A DNA stretch of 64,000 bases from Rhea pennata (taxonomy: Eukaryota > Chordata > Aves > Rheiformes > Rheidae). The notes beneath the pieces are model-generated. The model had not been told where the DNA came from, did not search any database, and saw nothing but the letters and a program-made list of their open reading frames with translations. The stretch is from NCBI RefSeq assembly GCF_028389875.1, contig NC_084663.1, positions 92,943,765 to 93,007,764 of the forward strand, given 5' to 3'. How positions within the stretch are numbered: the first letter of the stretch is position 1; each line of letters starts with the position of its first letter. Position numbers and translations under genes: made by a program. This document shows positions 1 to 12,108 of the stretch, one piece after another.

Positions 1-2500
1 ATTGCAAAGGTTTTCAGCACTTATAATTTGGGGTTACTTTCAGATGGCAAGCAGGCCTCAAAATCTGCAACTAAAACAAAAATGGTGTGGGATTTCTTTA
101 AACACTAAACAGAACCTACTTATTGAGTTCCCTGATTTTGGCAGAGGCAGCCTTCAATTTGCACACCTTCTGGCCCACATAATTGCACAAAAAAGCTCTC
201 AGGGATCTTTTTGTTTTCATAAAAAAAAAATAAAAAGCCCCCAAAGTATCAGAGTACTCACGATGAAAGCACAGTTCCATACTGCATTTTGCGAGCCCAT
301 TCCTATTGCTCTCTCGTGCACTGCTCCACAGTCACTCAGGGTCAAGGGGGTCTCATGGAAGCCTGCTTCATTCAGTACCTGACTTCTAACACAAGCTTTT
401 CCATAGCAGCTGGGTCCAAAGGAGAAATCTCCTAAAGACACAGCTCACTTCAGCAAGTTTCTTTGCCCATTTGTGGGAATGCTGTCACAGAAACAATCAG
501 AAACATTTAAATTCCTCATGATTATTTATTAATGAACCCTGAAAGGAATCTATGCAGAGAATGAATTTTTCACTTACGCGAGTGAATTGGAGACGTGTCT
601 CTCTGCAGGCTGCTGCAGCCTTTCTAGGCACCGACACTTGCCACAGGGTTGACCTTACCAGCAAAGCTAAATCATGGCCCTGTCTCCAGCCTGACCTGGT
701 ATGAGTCTTTGAGTATCTAGCCTTTGTGTTAGGAAAGGTAGATGACCTAAGCTAAGGGACCAGGTAGGTAATGTAGCTTGGGTAGGGGAGGAAGAGAGGA
801 GGAGCATGCTATCACCTACCCACTATAGGGGAAACAATCTATAAGAAGCTGTTTCACCTCTGATGGCTTACCAGCTTTTCACTCGCCTGAGGGGTCCCTG
901 AGGGAGCTGGAACACATTCAGAGGATAACTCAAGCAGGAAGGGACCTTGGGAGGTTTCTAGTCCACCCCCCTGCTCAAAGTAGGATCAGCTGAGGTCAGA
1001 CCGGGCTGCTTAAGGCTTTATCTAGTTCGGTCTGGAAAACCTCCAAGGATGGAGCCTGCACAGCCTCGCTGGGCAACTGGCTCCACCATCTTACTGTCCT
1101 CACGTCCAGAAAGCTTTTCTTTGTATCCAGTCTGAACCTTGTGGTTTCACCTTATGCCTGTTTCCTCTTGTCCTCCCACCGTGCACTGCTGTGAAGAACC
1201 TGGCACCGTCTTTCTTAGTAACCTCTGCACAGGTCCTGGGGAGCTGCTGTTAGGTGCCCCCGAAGCCTCCTCTTCTCCTGGCTGAACATACCCCATTCGT
1301 CAGTCTTTCTCACAATGCAAGTGCTCCAGCCCCCAGTGGTCATCCACTGGACTTGCTCCAATTTATTGATGTCTTTCCTGTGCTGGATGGTCCAAAACTG
1401 GACACTATACGCAAGACGTGGTTTAGATGTTAGTAGAGAGAATGCAAGCTAGTATCGGTTTCTGATAAATTCCCAGGATCCAACTCCAAGAGCAAGATCT
1501 GCAGGGTCTGGAGGCTGAAATTGTGCCTCCTACACAAGGCAGGCAGAACCACTCTCTCAAAGTAAGGATTCCACCCCCCACTTCTCCCCTCTGTGGCCCC
1601 CTCTTTTCCAACCAGCACAGTACTCGATTCGTTTGCTGTACTCATCCAAGGGGCTCACCTGCTGGCGGGGAGGCTGCCTCCTTGTTCATCTCCGATAGAG
1701 AGGAGGTGCTCAGGCAGACCATCTTTCTCAGGGTCAGGCTGTCATTCCAGCCTCTGGGAGGGCCGATACATTCATAGCAATACCACACAGTGCTTGGAAT
1801 ATGTTGTTTTCCACTGAGAAGGTCACTGTCAAGAACTTGATGGCTGGGCCAAAAATATATTTCTCTATCATAAGTACTGGCCACAGCTGAGATTTCATAA
1901 TCACATAATTTATTCAAAACAACCACAACAAAGGCTAGGGATGGTAGTAAACCAAAACCTTCACCTGAATACCTTGTGAGTTCTCATTCAGATCTCATCA
2001 TCAAAATCTGTAACCAAGGTAAAAGAATCCAAATAAAGTTCTGGAGAAGTCTTTGGTCTCAGTTCTGTATTTCATACATATATGCATAAAAGTTGCAGCA
2101 CTTTCCCAGCTTACTGGCTGCAAAAGAACTCCAGCAGCCAAGCTGAGGAACACTTCTAGCCCTTAGATTTTTCTGAGATAATCCTTAAACAAGCAATACA
2201 TATGGTGATATAATATTTAGTTCACTTTATCATGCTAGGTCATAAAGGCAGAGCTGCTACGTGTTTCTTAACCTTGACTCCATTTTTAAGAGTAAATAAG
2301 ATTTTCTGTGACCTCCTTCTGTGTGATACTGAGCACAACATAGGCTCCTTAGTTTTTCCCTAGGCACATCACAGTGAATTTGAATATACTGTAAACATTT
2401 GTCTAGCTACAGAGATGCTTGAAGGAGAGCACTTCCTAATATATAACATATCAGCACTCCATGCTGAACAAGGCTGACAGTTTTGTGATTGCTGGCACAG
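1..2500 (+). other. DRD3: DRD3 intron upstream of the TM3 exon (partial)
   Basis: This is the intron sequence left of the first DRD3 exon in the window. The exon coding for the extracellular N-terminus, TM1 and TM2 was looked for and is not here: none of the open frames resembles a receptor TM1/TM2 segment. The only recognised content is an antisense CR1 fragment at about 918-1440. The remainder looks like plain intron with short A-rich runs. Confidence 0.6.
918..1440 (-). mobile_element. CR1 LINE 3' fragment, old, antisense
   Basis: Read on the minus strand, this stretch has the order of a CR1 3' region. The plus strand shows the reverse complement of the usual end (GGAAGGGACC, then CTAGTCCA), followed by the CCTCCAAGGATGGAG and CTTGTCCTCCCACC segments and a GTGCTCCAGCCCCC segment near 1320. 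It is clearly more diverged than the other CR1 copies in the window and its octamer tail is degraded, so it is probably an older subfamily. Both ends are approximate. Confidence 0.75.
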
Positions 2501-2613
2501 GTGACTGGAGGAGTCTGGACTTTCAGCCGTATCTGCTGCGATATCTTCGTCACCATGGATGTAATGATGTGCACAGCCAGCATTTTAAACCTCTGTGCTA
2601 TCAGCATTGACAG
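2501..2613 (+). CDS. DRD3: DRD3 exon: TM3 up to Asp of DRY (113 nt)
   Basis: Acceptor GGCACAG, donor AG|GTGAGAG. It starts in phase 0 with a Val codon and ends with two bases of the DRY Arg. It codes for the ECL1 end (VTGGVW), the paired Cys residues ICCD and the ligand-anchoring Asp. At 113 nt it cannot be skipped without breaking the frame. Confidence 0.95.
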
Positions 2614-5600
2614 GTGAGAGCCAGCAGCAAAAACAGGAATAATCTGGTGGGGGGTAGGCCCTGCACCTAAGCATTGAAATGGCAACAAGGTGGGGTGCAC
2701 ACAGGCAACTTTGTGGTGTCTTCAGGAACATAAATATTCCTGCAAGTCTATTGCTACCACTACTGCTGTTACTATAGCTCTGCCCACCATGTGCAAGAAC
2801 GCGTTTGCACTTAGGAAAGGAGCAGAGAGACACAAGTGAAAAAATTTCACCAATAGGTAGTGAACCACATCCACATGCTTTTTGAAGGTAGAAACTAGAG
2901 ATGGTAATCTAATTCCCATTGACTCTCAGAAAGAGTTTCACCTTCTGAAGATCTCTTTCACAAAGTTTTAATAAAGTTTGGTTTTTTTTGCAGAGGGCAT
3001 GGTAAAGATTATCGAGGCATACTCTTCTGCCTTGCCTTGTTATGCCTCTGTATCATAAAACTGAGCAGATGGTGGGCAACACTGAGGGCTGGAGGATAAG
3101 GAGAAGCACTATCAAGGCAAGACCTTGGCACGTGTGGTACTTTTAGGACCTCAACTTCCTGCTAGCAGGGGGAGTGGGGGAAGGAAAGACCACTGCATTT
3201 TGCATCTTTATAATACACAGTTCAAGGGTAGCTATATAAAGAAACTTTTGGCAATGGCCTAGGCCAGTGTTTCTTCAGGGGAGTCTTTTCCCCATTTTAG
3301 TAGGTCCTGTCTATGGGGAGCAGCCACTGGGCGATGCTCAAAACTAGACCTCCTGTGCCTTTCTAATCATGATCTTGCTTAGCTGTATCCTCTGGGCACC
3401 CGAGCTGGTGAGGACACCAGAAACATGCCTGCAGGCAATCAGTCTTCTGGCCATCAGTGCAGCTGACACCAGAGAGGGCAACTGAGGCAGAGAGAGCAGC
3501 AGTCTGTGTTTGCTCCAGAGACTGCTCTTTCCCAGCAGTGCACCTATAACCTTAGGGGCTTGAGGTACAGTTTTGTGGAGTTTCTAGATCTCTCTGGTAT
3601 GCCATATCTTGTATCTTCACAATACCAGCAGTTCTGCAAAGTGTTTTTCCCAGTGCTGCTAATTAACTCTGATTTTCTCTACTCCTTCGCCTGTACCCTC
3701 CACTTACCATTATTATGAATTGCTGATCTCCTCATTTGATCTCCTTTTCTCCTTTCCTCTTTCATCTCTTCACCACTTCCACGATCACGTTCCTTATGTG
3801 GCTCTTGCTCCCCTCTTTCAAAAACTGGTCTTCTTCCTCTTCTTCTGCATGCTTCCCCTCCATTCTCACCTCTCCTGTTTCTGGAGCCGGTTTGGTCCAC
3901 AGATACACTGCAGTGGTGAGACCAGTTCAGTACCAGTACAACACCGGGCAGAGCTCATGCAGGAGGGTCTCTCTCATGATCGTGGTAGTCTGGATGCTGG
4001 CGTTCGCAGTGTCATGCCCTCTCCTCTTTGGATTCAATACTACAGGTAACCATGCCATCCAAAACAAGGAGCGGTTGGAAATGGAGGTGCCCTATACATG
4101 GTCAGGTTATTTAACATGGGTCCTGCCGACTTTTCAAGCTACAGAAAATTCCAGGGAACTGAAAAATACCCTGTTAAGGGAAAAGGAAATCTCCAGTGCT
4201 GAAGATGTGCTCTTCTATAAATTTGCCATTTGTTCAGACTGGCACTGACTATTGTTGTGGGGACAGACCTGCCTGCTTTGTTAGCAAGTCACTGCCCTTT
4301 GAAGTATCCTCATTTAGAAATCCCCCTAAATGATCACTCTGTACACAGAGAAATCTCCAAACATGCAGCACTTCCAACATACACACCAGAATTAGTGCAG
4401 TTAATCTTGCCAATACTGGCAGGTCCAGACACAAAATTTTAAGTAAGTCTGATGGGTAATGCACCAAGCAAGCCACTGTTCTAAACAGTGAGGATTGCAT
4501 ATTTTTTTGTGCTGCTTGCAAGAAATCTGCTCCCCATCTAATTTGCTCTGTGCTTCCTCACCTAATCCTTTGAGGAGAGTAATCAATTTAGCTTCATCCT
4601 TGGAAGTAGGCAGGTCTTTCTCCTTCTCCTCTGCTAGGGCAGCCTATCCTCCCTGAAAACAGAGGGACCAGCAAGCCTTCCTCCTACTGAGCCCCAAGCA
4701 CAGGTACTATGCTACCTTGCATCTTCCGTGCAGTGCTCAATTTTAGGAGGAGCAGGGAAAAGTGCTGTTCCCTGCCACTGCTGCCTGGTCTAGACAGATG
4801 GGGATGTAGGCACGCATCAGCAGCTAGGCAGCCCAGAAACTGTCAGAGGAAGAGGGTGGCTCTCTGAGAAAGAATGGGAATAGAAGTGAAAGAAGAGGAC
4901 AGTGCTGTTGGTCAGAAGAGCAGGCAGATATTGGGTTATGCTAGATGACCTTAGGCAAAGTGCATTTTAAGGACCAGTTAAATGAGTGGGCAGGCCACAG
5001 TATGATTTGCGACACCTGAGATAGGAGATGCTCGTACTCCTTGGGCTGCCTTTGTCCCCCAGCCACCTTTTGGCTTACTTTGCCTACACACCAGAGCCTC
5101 CTTGAGGACCTCGAAGCAGCTCAGTCGCTCCTATCTCTCTCTTCTCCTCCCCAGGGGATCCCAGTGTCTGTTCCATATCCAACCCTATTTTCATCATCTA
5201 CTCTTCTTTGGTGTCCTTCTACCTTCCCTTCCTGGTGACCCTGCTGCTCTATGTCCGGATTTACCTCGTGCTAAGACAAAGACAAAAGAAGCGAATCCTC
5301 ACTCGGCAGGGCAGCCACAGCGCCAGCACCAAACTCTCGTATACACACAAAGTAAGATCCACATGAGCACAGTAGGATCTGTCAGAAAGGACAGGGCATG
5401 CCTTACCTCCCCTCCTCAGGGGGTCAAAGCACAGAATGGAAACTGTAAAGGGGAAGGGCGTAGCATCTTATCATCCCATCCATGATGACATTTGAGTGCA
5501 GAAACTCCGGTTAAATCCTCTTCCAGTCCTCTAGAAAGAAGATAGCCCACGTGTGTCTCTGCCCTCTAGAAGCAGGCCACTAGAAAAGGGGCACAGACTA

Positions 5601-7674
5601 CATCAATGTTTCTTCAGAGCTGTGCTTTCTCAGTCATATGCAGAAGTTTGGCCAATTTCTTCATTTACTGATTTTTCACCCTATGAAGTTTCATTCTCAG
5701 AGTTTTGCAGATCCTAGGTTATTAATAAAAATCTCTTAATCTCACTGATTTAAAAGGTCAAAATGCTCATGATGCGTGAAAGTATTTGTTTCACTGACTT
5801 TTCCAAATGAAATATCTGTGACCATGGGAAATGGGCACAATGGGGTCCCCTGGGTCACACGTATCTGTAATCCCGCTTGTTTTACCCATTTTTTTCACAG
5901 TGAAGCTGCATTTTAAAAGAGTGATGATGTTGAGGAGAACAGGGACCACATCTGTGGCCAACACAAAACAGAAGTAAAAGGTTAGCGGAGTGAGAGTTTC
6001 AGCTCTCGTTGTCCTGATGCTTCTCCTTGGAGAGATCAAGGCAGACAGTTTCCAGGTTCTGATTCACCTCTCTAATAAACCAAAGTCAGCCCCAATCCCT
6101 GGATTTTGCACCAGCTCCAGAGGGTAGTATTGACACCTAAGAAGTGAGTGAGGCAAAGGATAACTCCTAAAACTCTCCTCTTTGTCCTTTGCCCTAGCAA
6201 ATGGCTTGGATGGTTCCCAGCTGCTCTGTGGCATCCTTTTCTTGCAGGAACACACCGAAAGAAAAGCTTTTCCCAACAGATGTGGAGGCACGTTTTCACC
6301 TTGTCTCCCATTCAAATGCCCCAGCCAGGAGACGTCTACCAAAAGGAAGTTGCTGGCTGTCATCAGCATGCAGCGGTACTGCAGCTTCTGCCGAGAGGCA
6401 TCTTTCACCCAGACATCAGGAGCACAACACAATAGGCTGAAAGAGAGGAGAAAGAACAGGAAGATAGGGCTGGAGGTACAGACACTCGGCAACGGCAAAA
6501 CGATCAGCTCTTTGAGGCCAGTGCATCAGCCATCCCGGCTGATCCAGCTTCGAGAGAGAAAGGCCACACAGACGCTCGCTGTTGTCCTGGGTGAGTGAGA
6601 ACTTCTCTGTCTAACAGGGTGCAAGGGGTGATGTCTTGGGACTTGTAAGTACAGGAATCTCTCCTAAGACAATATGGAGATTAAAAAAAGGCAAGGCCCA
6701 GCCTTCAGCTATCACTGCTCCACAAACTCACAAGGGACAGGGATGGGACATTTAGGAATCTAAGGTAACACAAAAGCTAAGAGCCAAGTGCATCGGTCTT
6801 TTATTCTGCTATATTTTGTTACTCTCTTGTTTTAAATCAGTGGCCAACAAGCCCTCTGAGGTAGCAACAGCCAACACCTTCTATTTCTCTTTTTCTCTGG
6901 TATTTTAGTGAGCGATGTATTATTATGAGGCCGGAACTGTCTTAGGTTTCCACACACGTACCTGCACAAGCTCTTAACTCCACTTATGGAAGGGGAAACT
7001 GAGGCACAGAGCAGCAGGGGAACTAGGTCATAGAGGTGGATGGAGAACCCAGGAGCCCAGAGTCCCAATTACCTGTCATGGCCACCAGATACGCTGCTTC
7101 CCTTAATTAGCTCAGTAGTAGCAGGGAGATAACGCAGCCCTTATCATAACTTACTAAAAAGGCTAAAAAGGCAGTAGCCTTTCCTTCTAAGCTGTGGCCA
7201 CTTGCTGCTGTCTGTCTCCAGGTCACATTTCTGTCCTCCTGAAGCTCTGTTAATTCACATAACTGATCCTAAGGAGGCCTGTGCTCTTGTAAAATCCCTC
7301 TGCATCAGATCAAGTTTACTTCATCTACGGTGTTTACCAGGTGCAGACAAGTGCACAGTAGGCTGCATAGAAGTGACAAGAGGATGGAGGAAGAGGACAT
7401 AGGTGCGGGCCTTTTTCCGAGTGGTAAATTCTCTAAAATATCTAAAATGGGTTGTTTTCTATCCTCTTTAAACTCAGGGGCATTCATAGTCTGCTGGCTG
7501 CCGTTCTTCTTGATTCACATCCTGAACGCCCACTGCCCCTCCTGCCACGTGCCCCCAGCACTCTACAGTGCCAGCACCTGGCTTGGTTATGTGAACAGCG
7601 CCCTTAACCCCATCATCTACACAACCTTCAACACTGACTTCCGCAAAGCCTTCCTCAAGATCCTCTGCTGCTGA
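2501..7674 (+). CDS. DRD3: Dopamine receptor D3, last five coding exons (5' exon outside the window)
   Basis: Class A GPCR of the D2-like family; it binds dopamine at the plasma membrane and couples to Gi/o. Exons are 2501-2613, 3903-4045, 5155-5351, 6248-6590 and 7478-7674; all phases join, giving 330 codons plus stop. TM3 carries Asp 3.32 (VTMDVMMC) and DRY is split by the first junction. ECL2 has VCSISN with the disulphide Cys. TM5 has the catechol-binding serines (YSSLVSFY), TM6 has CWLPFF and TM7 has NSALNPIIY. The protein ends KILCC (human D3, as I recall it, ends KILSC). TQSSCRR-like ICL2 and FGFNTT residues favour D3 over D2. The third intracellular loop is the most divergent part and is longer than in mammals. 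The exon for the N-terminus, TM1 and TM2 is missing because the window starts inside the gene. Nothing but intron sequence is seen between the exons. Confidence 0.95.
3903..4045 (+). CDS. DRD3: DRD3 exon: DRY, ICL2 and TM4
   Basis: Acceptor GGTCCACAG, donor ACAG|GTAACC. It completes the DRY Arg and codes for [12 protein letters not shown], the NTGQSSCRR loop and TM4 up to FGFNTT. The residue before the ICL2 proline is Arg, where human D2 and D3 have Met. Confidence 0.95.
5155..5351 (+). CDS. DRD3: DRD3 exon: ECL2, TM5 and start of ICL3
   Basis: Acceptor CTCCTCCCCAG, donor AAA|GTAAGA. It codes for [10 protein letters not shown] (ECL2 with the conserved Cys), TM5 with [11 protein letters not shown], and RKRILTRQ-type residues at the start of the third intracellular loop ([10 protein letters not shown]). 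It starts in phase 1 and ends in phase 0. Confidence 0.95.
6248..6590 (+). CDS. DRD3: DRD3 exon: third intracellular loop
   Basis: Acceptor CCTTTTCTTGCAG, donor CTGG|GTGAGT. Phase 0 to 1, 114 codons. The first half is weakly conserved, with an [11 protein letters not shown] block matching the RYYSICQD region of human D3 as I recall it. The end, [15 protein letters not shown], leads into TM6 and is strongly conserved. The acceptor was chosen for its pyrimidine tract and matching phase, so the 5' edge is less certain than the 3' edge. Confidence 0.85.
7478..7674 (+). CDS. DRD3: DRD3 last coding exon: TM6, TM7 and C-terminus
   Basis: Acceptor TTTAAACTCAG; TGA stop at 7672-7674. It codes for [10 protein letters not shown] (TM6 toggle motif), ECL3 with a CxxC pair (HCPSCHVPP), TM7 with [13 protein letters not shown], the helix 8 segment FRKAFLKIL and the terminal two Cys. 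Confidence 0.97.
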
Positions 7675-9745
7675 TCATGGGGCTGGCACTGAGCTGCACT
7701 TGGTCTCCCCGTCTCCAGCAGGCTACAGTTCACAGCAGACTCTCGGACTTTGAATGAAGCATGGGCCTTTCACTTCTCCTGCCCTGTACAGTGTGCAACT
7801 TGCTACCTAATGCCCTCCCATCCCATGGCTGGGAGTGTGGACAACAGCCCGGTTTGTTTCATCTCTGCAATGATGTGACCAGACACGCTTGCCTGTGCCA
7901 GGGGTAGAAGGGCAGCGATAGACTGCTCCACAGCTCCTGTGCAACTCAGCTAAAGAATAGCCACTGTTAGTGTGGAGCTCCCCTCCACTGTGAGCAGTGG
8001 ACATTGGCATGACACGGTCGCTTCAGAGAGTCAGGTACTTCCACGTGCGAGAACGCACCCTGCCTGCATGACTGTCTTCACTCGCGGAGTCCCAGAGCTC
8101 CTGCTTAAGAATACAAGTACTCTCTTCTTCTCTCTTCTTCTGGGGAGAGCAGGATAGAAGACAGAGACAAAGCAGCAAGCTCAGCAGCACGCACCTGAGA
8201 GGCTCTACAAGACAAATCTAGATGTGCAGTGGAGGATCAGTTACCACAGTGCACCATTCCTGGTAAATGCCAGGCCCTTGACAAGCTCTCAGAGGAACCA
8301 AATGGACAGCAGTTCTCATCTCCACACACACCTGTTCTGGGAACTCATTTAACCTCCCATTGCCAGAGTTTAGCCCACAGAAGGTGCCCACATGTGCAGC
8401 AGTCTTACTCAGAGGGTAAAACATGACCTCTTTGATAAGATGGGAGCAGGAGCCAAGGAAACAGATTTAGCACTGAAACTTAGAAAGGGAGCCCCGGTGG
8501 AGAAACTGTAACATCCCTGCTGTCTCCCTGAAAAAGTTTGCCCATGCAACTGGGATAGTTTCAGCACTTGAGGAAGTTTCTCCAAATGCAAGTGAAACAC
8601 TCCCCTGTGCTGCCAACTTGTATTTTATTGTTCCTTGCAGGTAGAGAGGTGGTGACCTTCCCTTTGGTACATCATAGATCAGACTGCATGAGAAGTGCAG
8701 CACTCTGTCACAGGGAAGTGTCTCCTCTTTTCTTAACTCAAGGATCAGCATACATTGGCCACTGCTCAACTACCATACACTCAGTCATCTGCTGGGACCG
8801 CCAACTAACAAAATTTAAGATATCCCCAATTATGCCTGTAATAGGTTCAAACCTCTTTTTTTTCTACTGAGCGGGTAGGAGTTTGCATGTACTCTAACTG
8901 TCTTGAAACGTATTTGTGGTCTCTTTGGAATCGATCTCTGTCTGTGCTGTTCTCCTTGTCAAGAGCACTGCTAGGAAAGGATTTGTCCTGTCTTACCGGT
9001 ATAATACCTGTCATTACAGCACACTGTTGAAGGGGAGCTGTTTCAATGAGCAACAGGGTGACTCCTGGGCACAGATGGACCCGTGACTCTCCCTGGCTCC
9101 GCTTGCTGCTGCCACCCTCAGCACACAGGGTGCCTGTAGGTCCTAATTCAGATCAGTTGGACAAATACAGTCCATCCATGCTCTTTTTCCACAGCAATAC
9201 TTTCCACAGCAAGCCATCTCCAGTGGTTCCTGGATAAGAACACCAGACTAGTCCTGTCGTATTGTGTAAGTCGATCTCATCTGTGCTGTGCTGCACTGGC
9301 CTGTCTCAGGGCAGTCTGAAGCTCTTCTCCTCATATAGAAAAACCTGCTCTGGTACAGTCTTGACATATCTCATTTTCCCCACTCACTATACAGGATCCA
9401 GACTGACTTATCAGAGGCTCCAGGTCTCACTCCTAAGATTAGGTTTTGCTGTGCTGTTGGCATCACTTGTGACAGCTTTGGACATTCAGTGCATATTCTG
9501 TTTTTGCCTTTGTCTATGCCACAGCTCCTCCATCTGATGTGTTTCCTCCCTCTTTGTTAATGCAAAAGCAATGCCAAAACATTGTCCTCCTGCTCTGAAG
9601 TACATAGCAGAGTTGCAGCTTCTTTTTTAATTTGTTTGGGCTTCAGGGGGGCATACTAGTGAGCAGCATGTATTGTTTACCTGGAGACATGTCCTCAGTA
9701 CTGCATTGTAACTGTGTTAATCCAATAAAACACATTTGTAATTGG
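7675..9745 (+). other. DRD3: DRD3 3' UTR (inferred)
   Basis: This is non-coding sequence from the DRD3 stop to just past the first canonical AATAAA downstream. No other gene, CR1 copy or long conserved frame is seen in it. The 3' end is inferred from the hexamer only. Confidence 0.55.
9724..9729 (+). promoter_or_regulatory. DRD3: Poly(A) signal AATAAA, DRD3
   Basis: Canonical hexamer about 2.05 kb after the DRD3 stop, followed by a T- and TG-rich stretch (CATTTGTAATTG, then TTGTGG) suitable as a downstream element. Confidence 0.55.
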
Positions 9746-11406
9746 AAGTTGTGGTACCTTTGCAGCGAACACTGCTGGCACTTCCATAAACCTTTTCTGA
9801 CCTGTATCCCCCTTAGCACTTTCCCAGTACGAAATGATCATCCCCCCAGACACCCGCAAGAGGTCATTATTATTACTTCCATTTTACTAAGGAAGAAGAA
9901 AGAAGGGAAGTGGTTTTCCAAGTCACATGCAGGGAAGCAGTAGCATAGCTGGGAAAGAAATCAATGTCTGCTGTAAACACCTCCTACAGATAAATTTTGA
10001 AAATACAGTCAATTAGTTTGTCCGCTACGCTTAAAGTAGGCGTACGGTAGTGTTTCTCCATCTGCTCAATAGTGCTGGACAGCACAGCACATACTCAGCA
10101 CACAGGATATTAGGAATAAGACTATTGCACCTGCCTGGGGACAGATTGCTGCTCTAGTAATTTTCGTTAAGATTCTATCATAATACAATTCACTGGACAC
10201 CATCTTCAGCTGTTTTACACACAGTTCTCAGAAAGGCAGAAATAAGGAAGTAGATTTTTTTTAAGGATGATTAAGTCTGTTTCAAGAGCTGGCCTAGCAT
10301 CTCTCAGATGTCATGTTCAGTCTGATCTTACTTGAATTTGAACCTGTTCTTCAAGCAATGATTCCCCAAATGATTCAGGATAGGGATGAGGAATGTGACG
10401 TGTGACAGAAGACCAGGTAGTAAGTAACCAGATAACACACAGCTATGAGTGATGAGAGAAGATCTACATGCGAAAATAAGATTCCTCATTTAATAATCCA
10501 GAACTGAACTATCAAGTTCTGAACTATCAGATCATGGAACTGAAAACAACCCCTTAGACAACATCCTGCTATGAACCAAGGAGAAAAAATGAATGCAGAA
10601 CAAAAAACACCCCAAACCTATATACAATCACAAAAATCAACTCCAAAATAAGACAATCTCTCTCTCTTCCTCCCTCAGGTACTGCACGAGCTCCATGGCA
10701 CAGTTTTACTTACAGAAAAGGCCATGCAGCAAAAACAATCAAAAGTACAGCAAGTTGACAGCACCTTCCCTTCCCTGGTGAGTCAGAGGGCCAGCTGAGA
10801 AGCCCTCCAAGGCCTGTGTCTCACAAGCCTCTATTCCCATTATTTGGAGTAAAATATTCTACACTTCTCATTTTGTAACTGCAGTGTCTCCTTCTAACTT
10901 TCATTTTTTACAACATTTTCATCTTAGCTGTTTTTTAACCTTGACTCCAAGACCAGCTGGAAGAGGTGAGGTGAACAGTGATCTTGAGCTCTGCACAGAA
11001 GCCTTCTCCACTGAAGAGCCAAACACATTTTCCAGATTTTCATTTCAGTAACAATATTCACGTGAGAAGAGCTAGAGAACACAAAAAGCTCAGATAGAAA
11101 GAGGCGGCTTTCAGACACTGCCATGGGCTGTAAATAACTCCCAGTGCCAGGAGACCTGCCCTGACAGTGTGGCTTGGTGGGCTCACAGGCACAGCAAGGG
11201 GCCATGTGGTCTGTGCTCACCTTCACTAGGCTCCCCGAGACAGCAGGACCAGGTTAGCTAAGCTCCCCCATGCTGGATACTATTTATAAACAGACCAGTG
11301 GACCAAATTATCAGGAAGCATTGCTATCATAGCTGAGCAGAAGCAAGAGCCTTCAGAGACCAAGGAGGGCCAAAACCCATTGGGAATAACAGCGGCCTCC
11401 ATGACA

Positions 11407-11925
11407 AGGTAAGAGGCCTCATCTCGAGTACTGCGTCCAGTTCTGGGCTCCCCAGGACAAGAGAGACATGGAGCTACTGGAGTCCAGCGTAGGGCTACAA
11501 AGATGATCAGAGGGCTGGAGCATCTGCCATATGAGGAACAGCTGTGAGAGCTGGGTCTCTTTAGCCTGGAGAAGGAAGACTGAGGGGGGATCTTATCAAT
11601 GTGTATAAATACCTTATGGAGGGTGTCAAGGGGATGGGGCAGAACTCTTTTCAGTAGTGCCCTGAGAAAGGACAAGAGGACACAGGCAAAAAATGAACCA
11701 CATTAAGTTCCACCTGAATGTGAGGAGGAATTTCTTCACTGGGAGAGTGACAGCACTGGCACAGGTTGCCCAGAGAGATTATGGAGTCTCCTTCTCTGGA
11801 GATCTTCAAGGCCCGCCTGGATGCAACCCTGTCTAACATGCTCTAGGAGACCCTGCTGAGCAGGGGTGTTGGACTAGATGATCTCCAGAGGTCCCTTCCA
11901 ACCTTACTGATTCTGTGATACTGTG
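11407..11925 (+). mobile_element. CR1 LINE 3' fragment
   Basis: Covers the last part of CR1 ORF2 and the 3' UTR. It matches the copies at 12.1, 24.5 and 46.0 kb: GTCCAGTTCTGGGCTCCCC, GGGGATCTTATCAATGTGTA, TGGCACAGGTTGCCCAGAGA, GGACTAGATGATCTCCAGAG, ending in a degraded ATTCTGTG octamer pair. Several point changes and small indels mean no frame survives. The 5' end, in CTCATCTCGAGTACTG, is a truncation. Confidence 0.93.
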
Positions 11926-12108
11926 AAGAAGAGGCCATTCAGATATTCCCTGTGTAGAGACAATTACTGTAAAAATACAGATGACTGAAAAGCAGACTGA
12001 AAAACAGTGGCTTAGCAGGTCTTGCACAGTTCCCACACACCAACTCTGACAAAGCCAGAGGGCCCCAGTATCCTCCACACATACCTGGGAGTACCTTATT
12101 CCTCCTTT

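Noticed and set aside
2-382. Open frame at the left edge as the missing first DRD3 coding exon
   Set aside because: No TM1/TM2 features, no donor in the right place, and low-complexity composition; the exon must lie outside the window.
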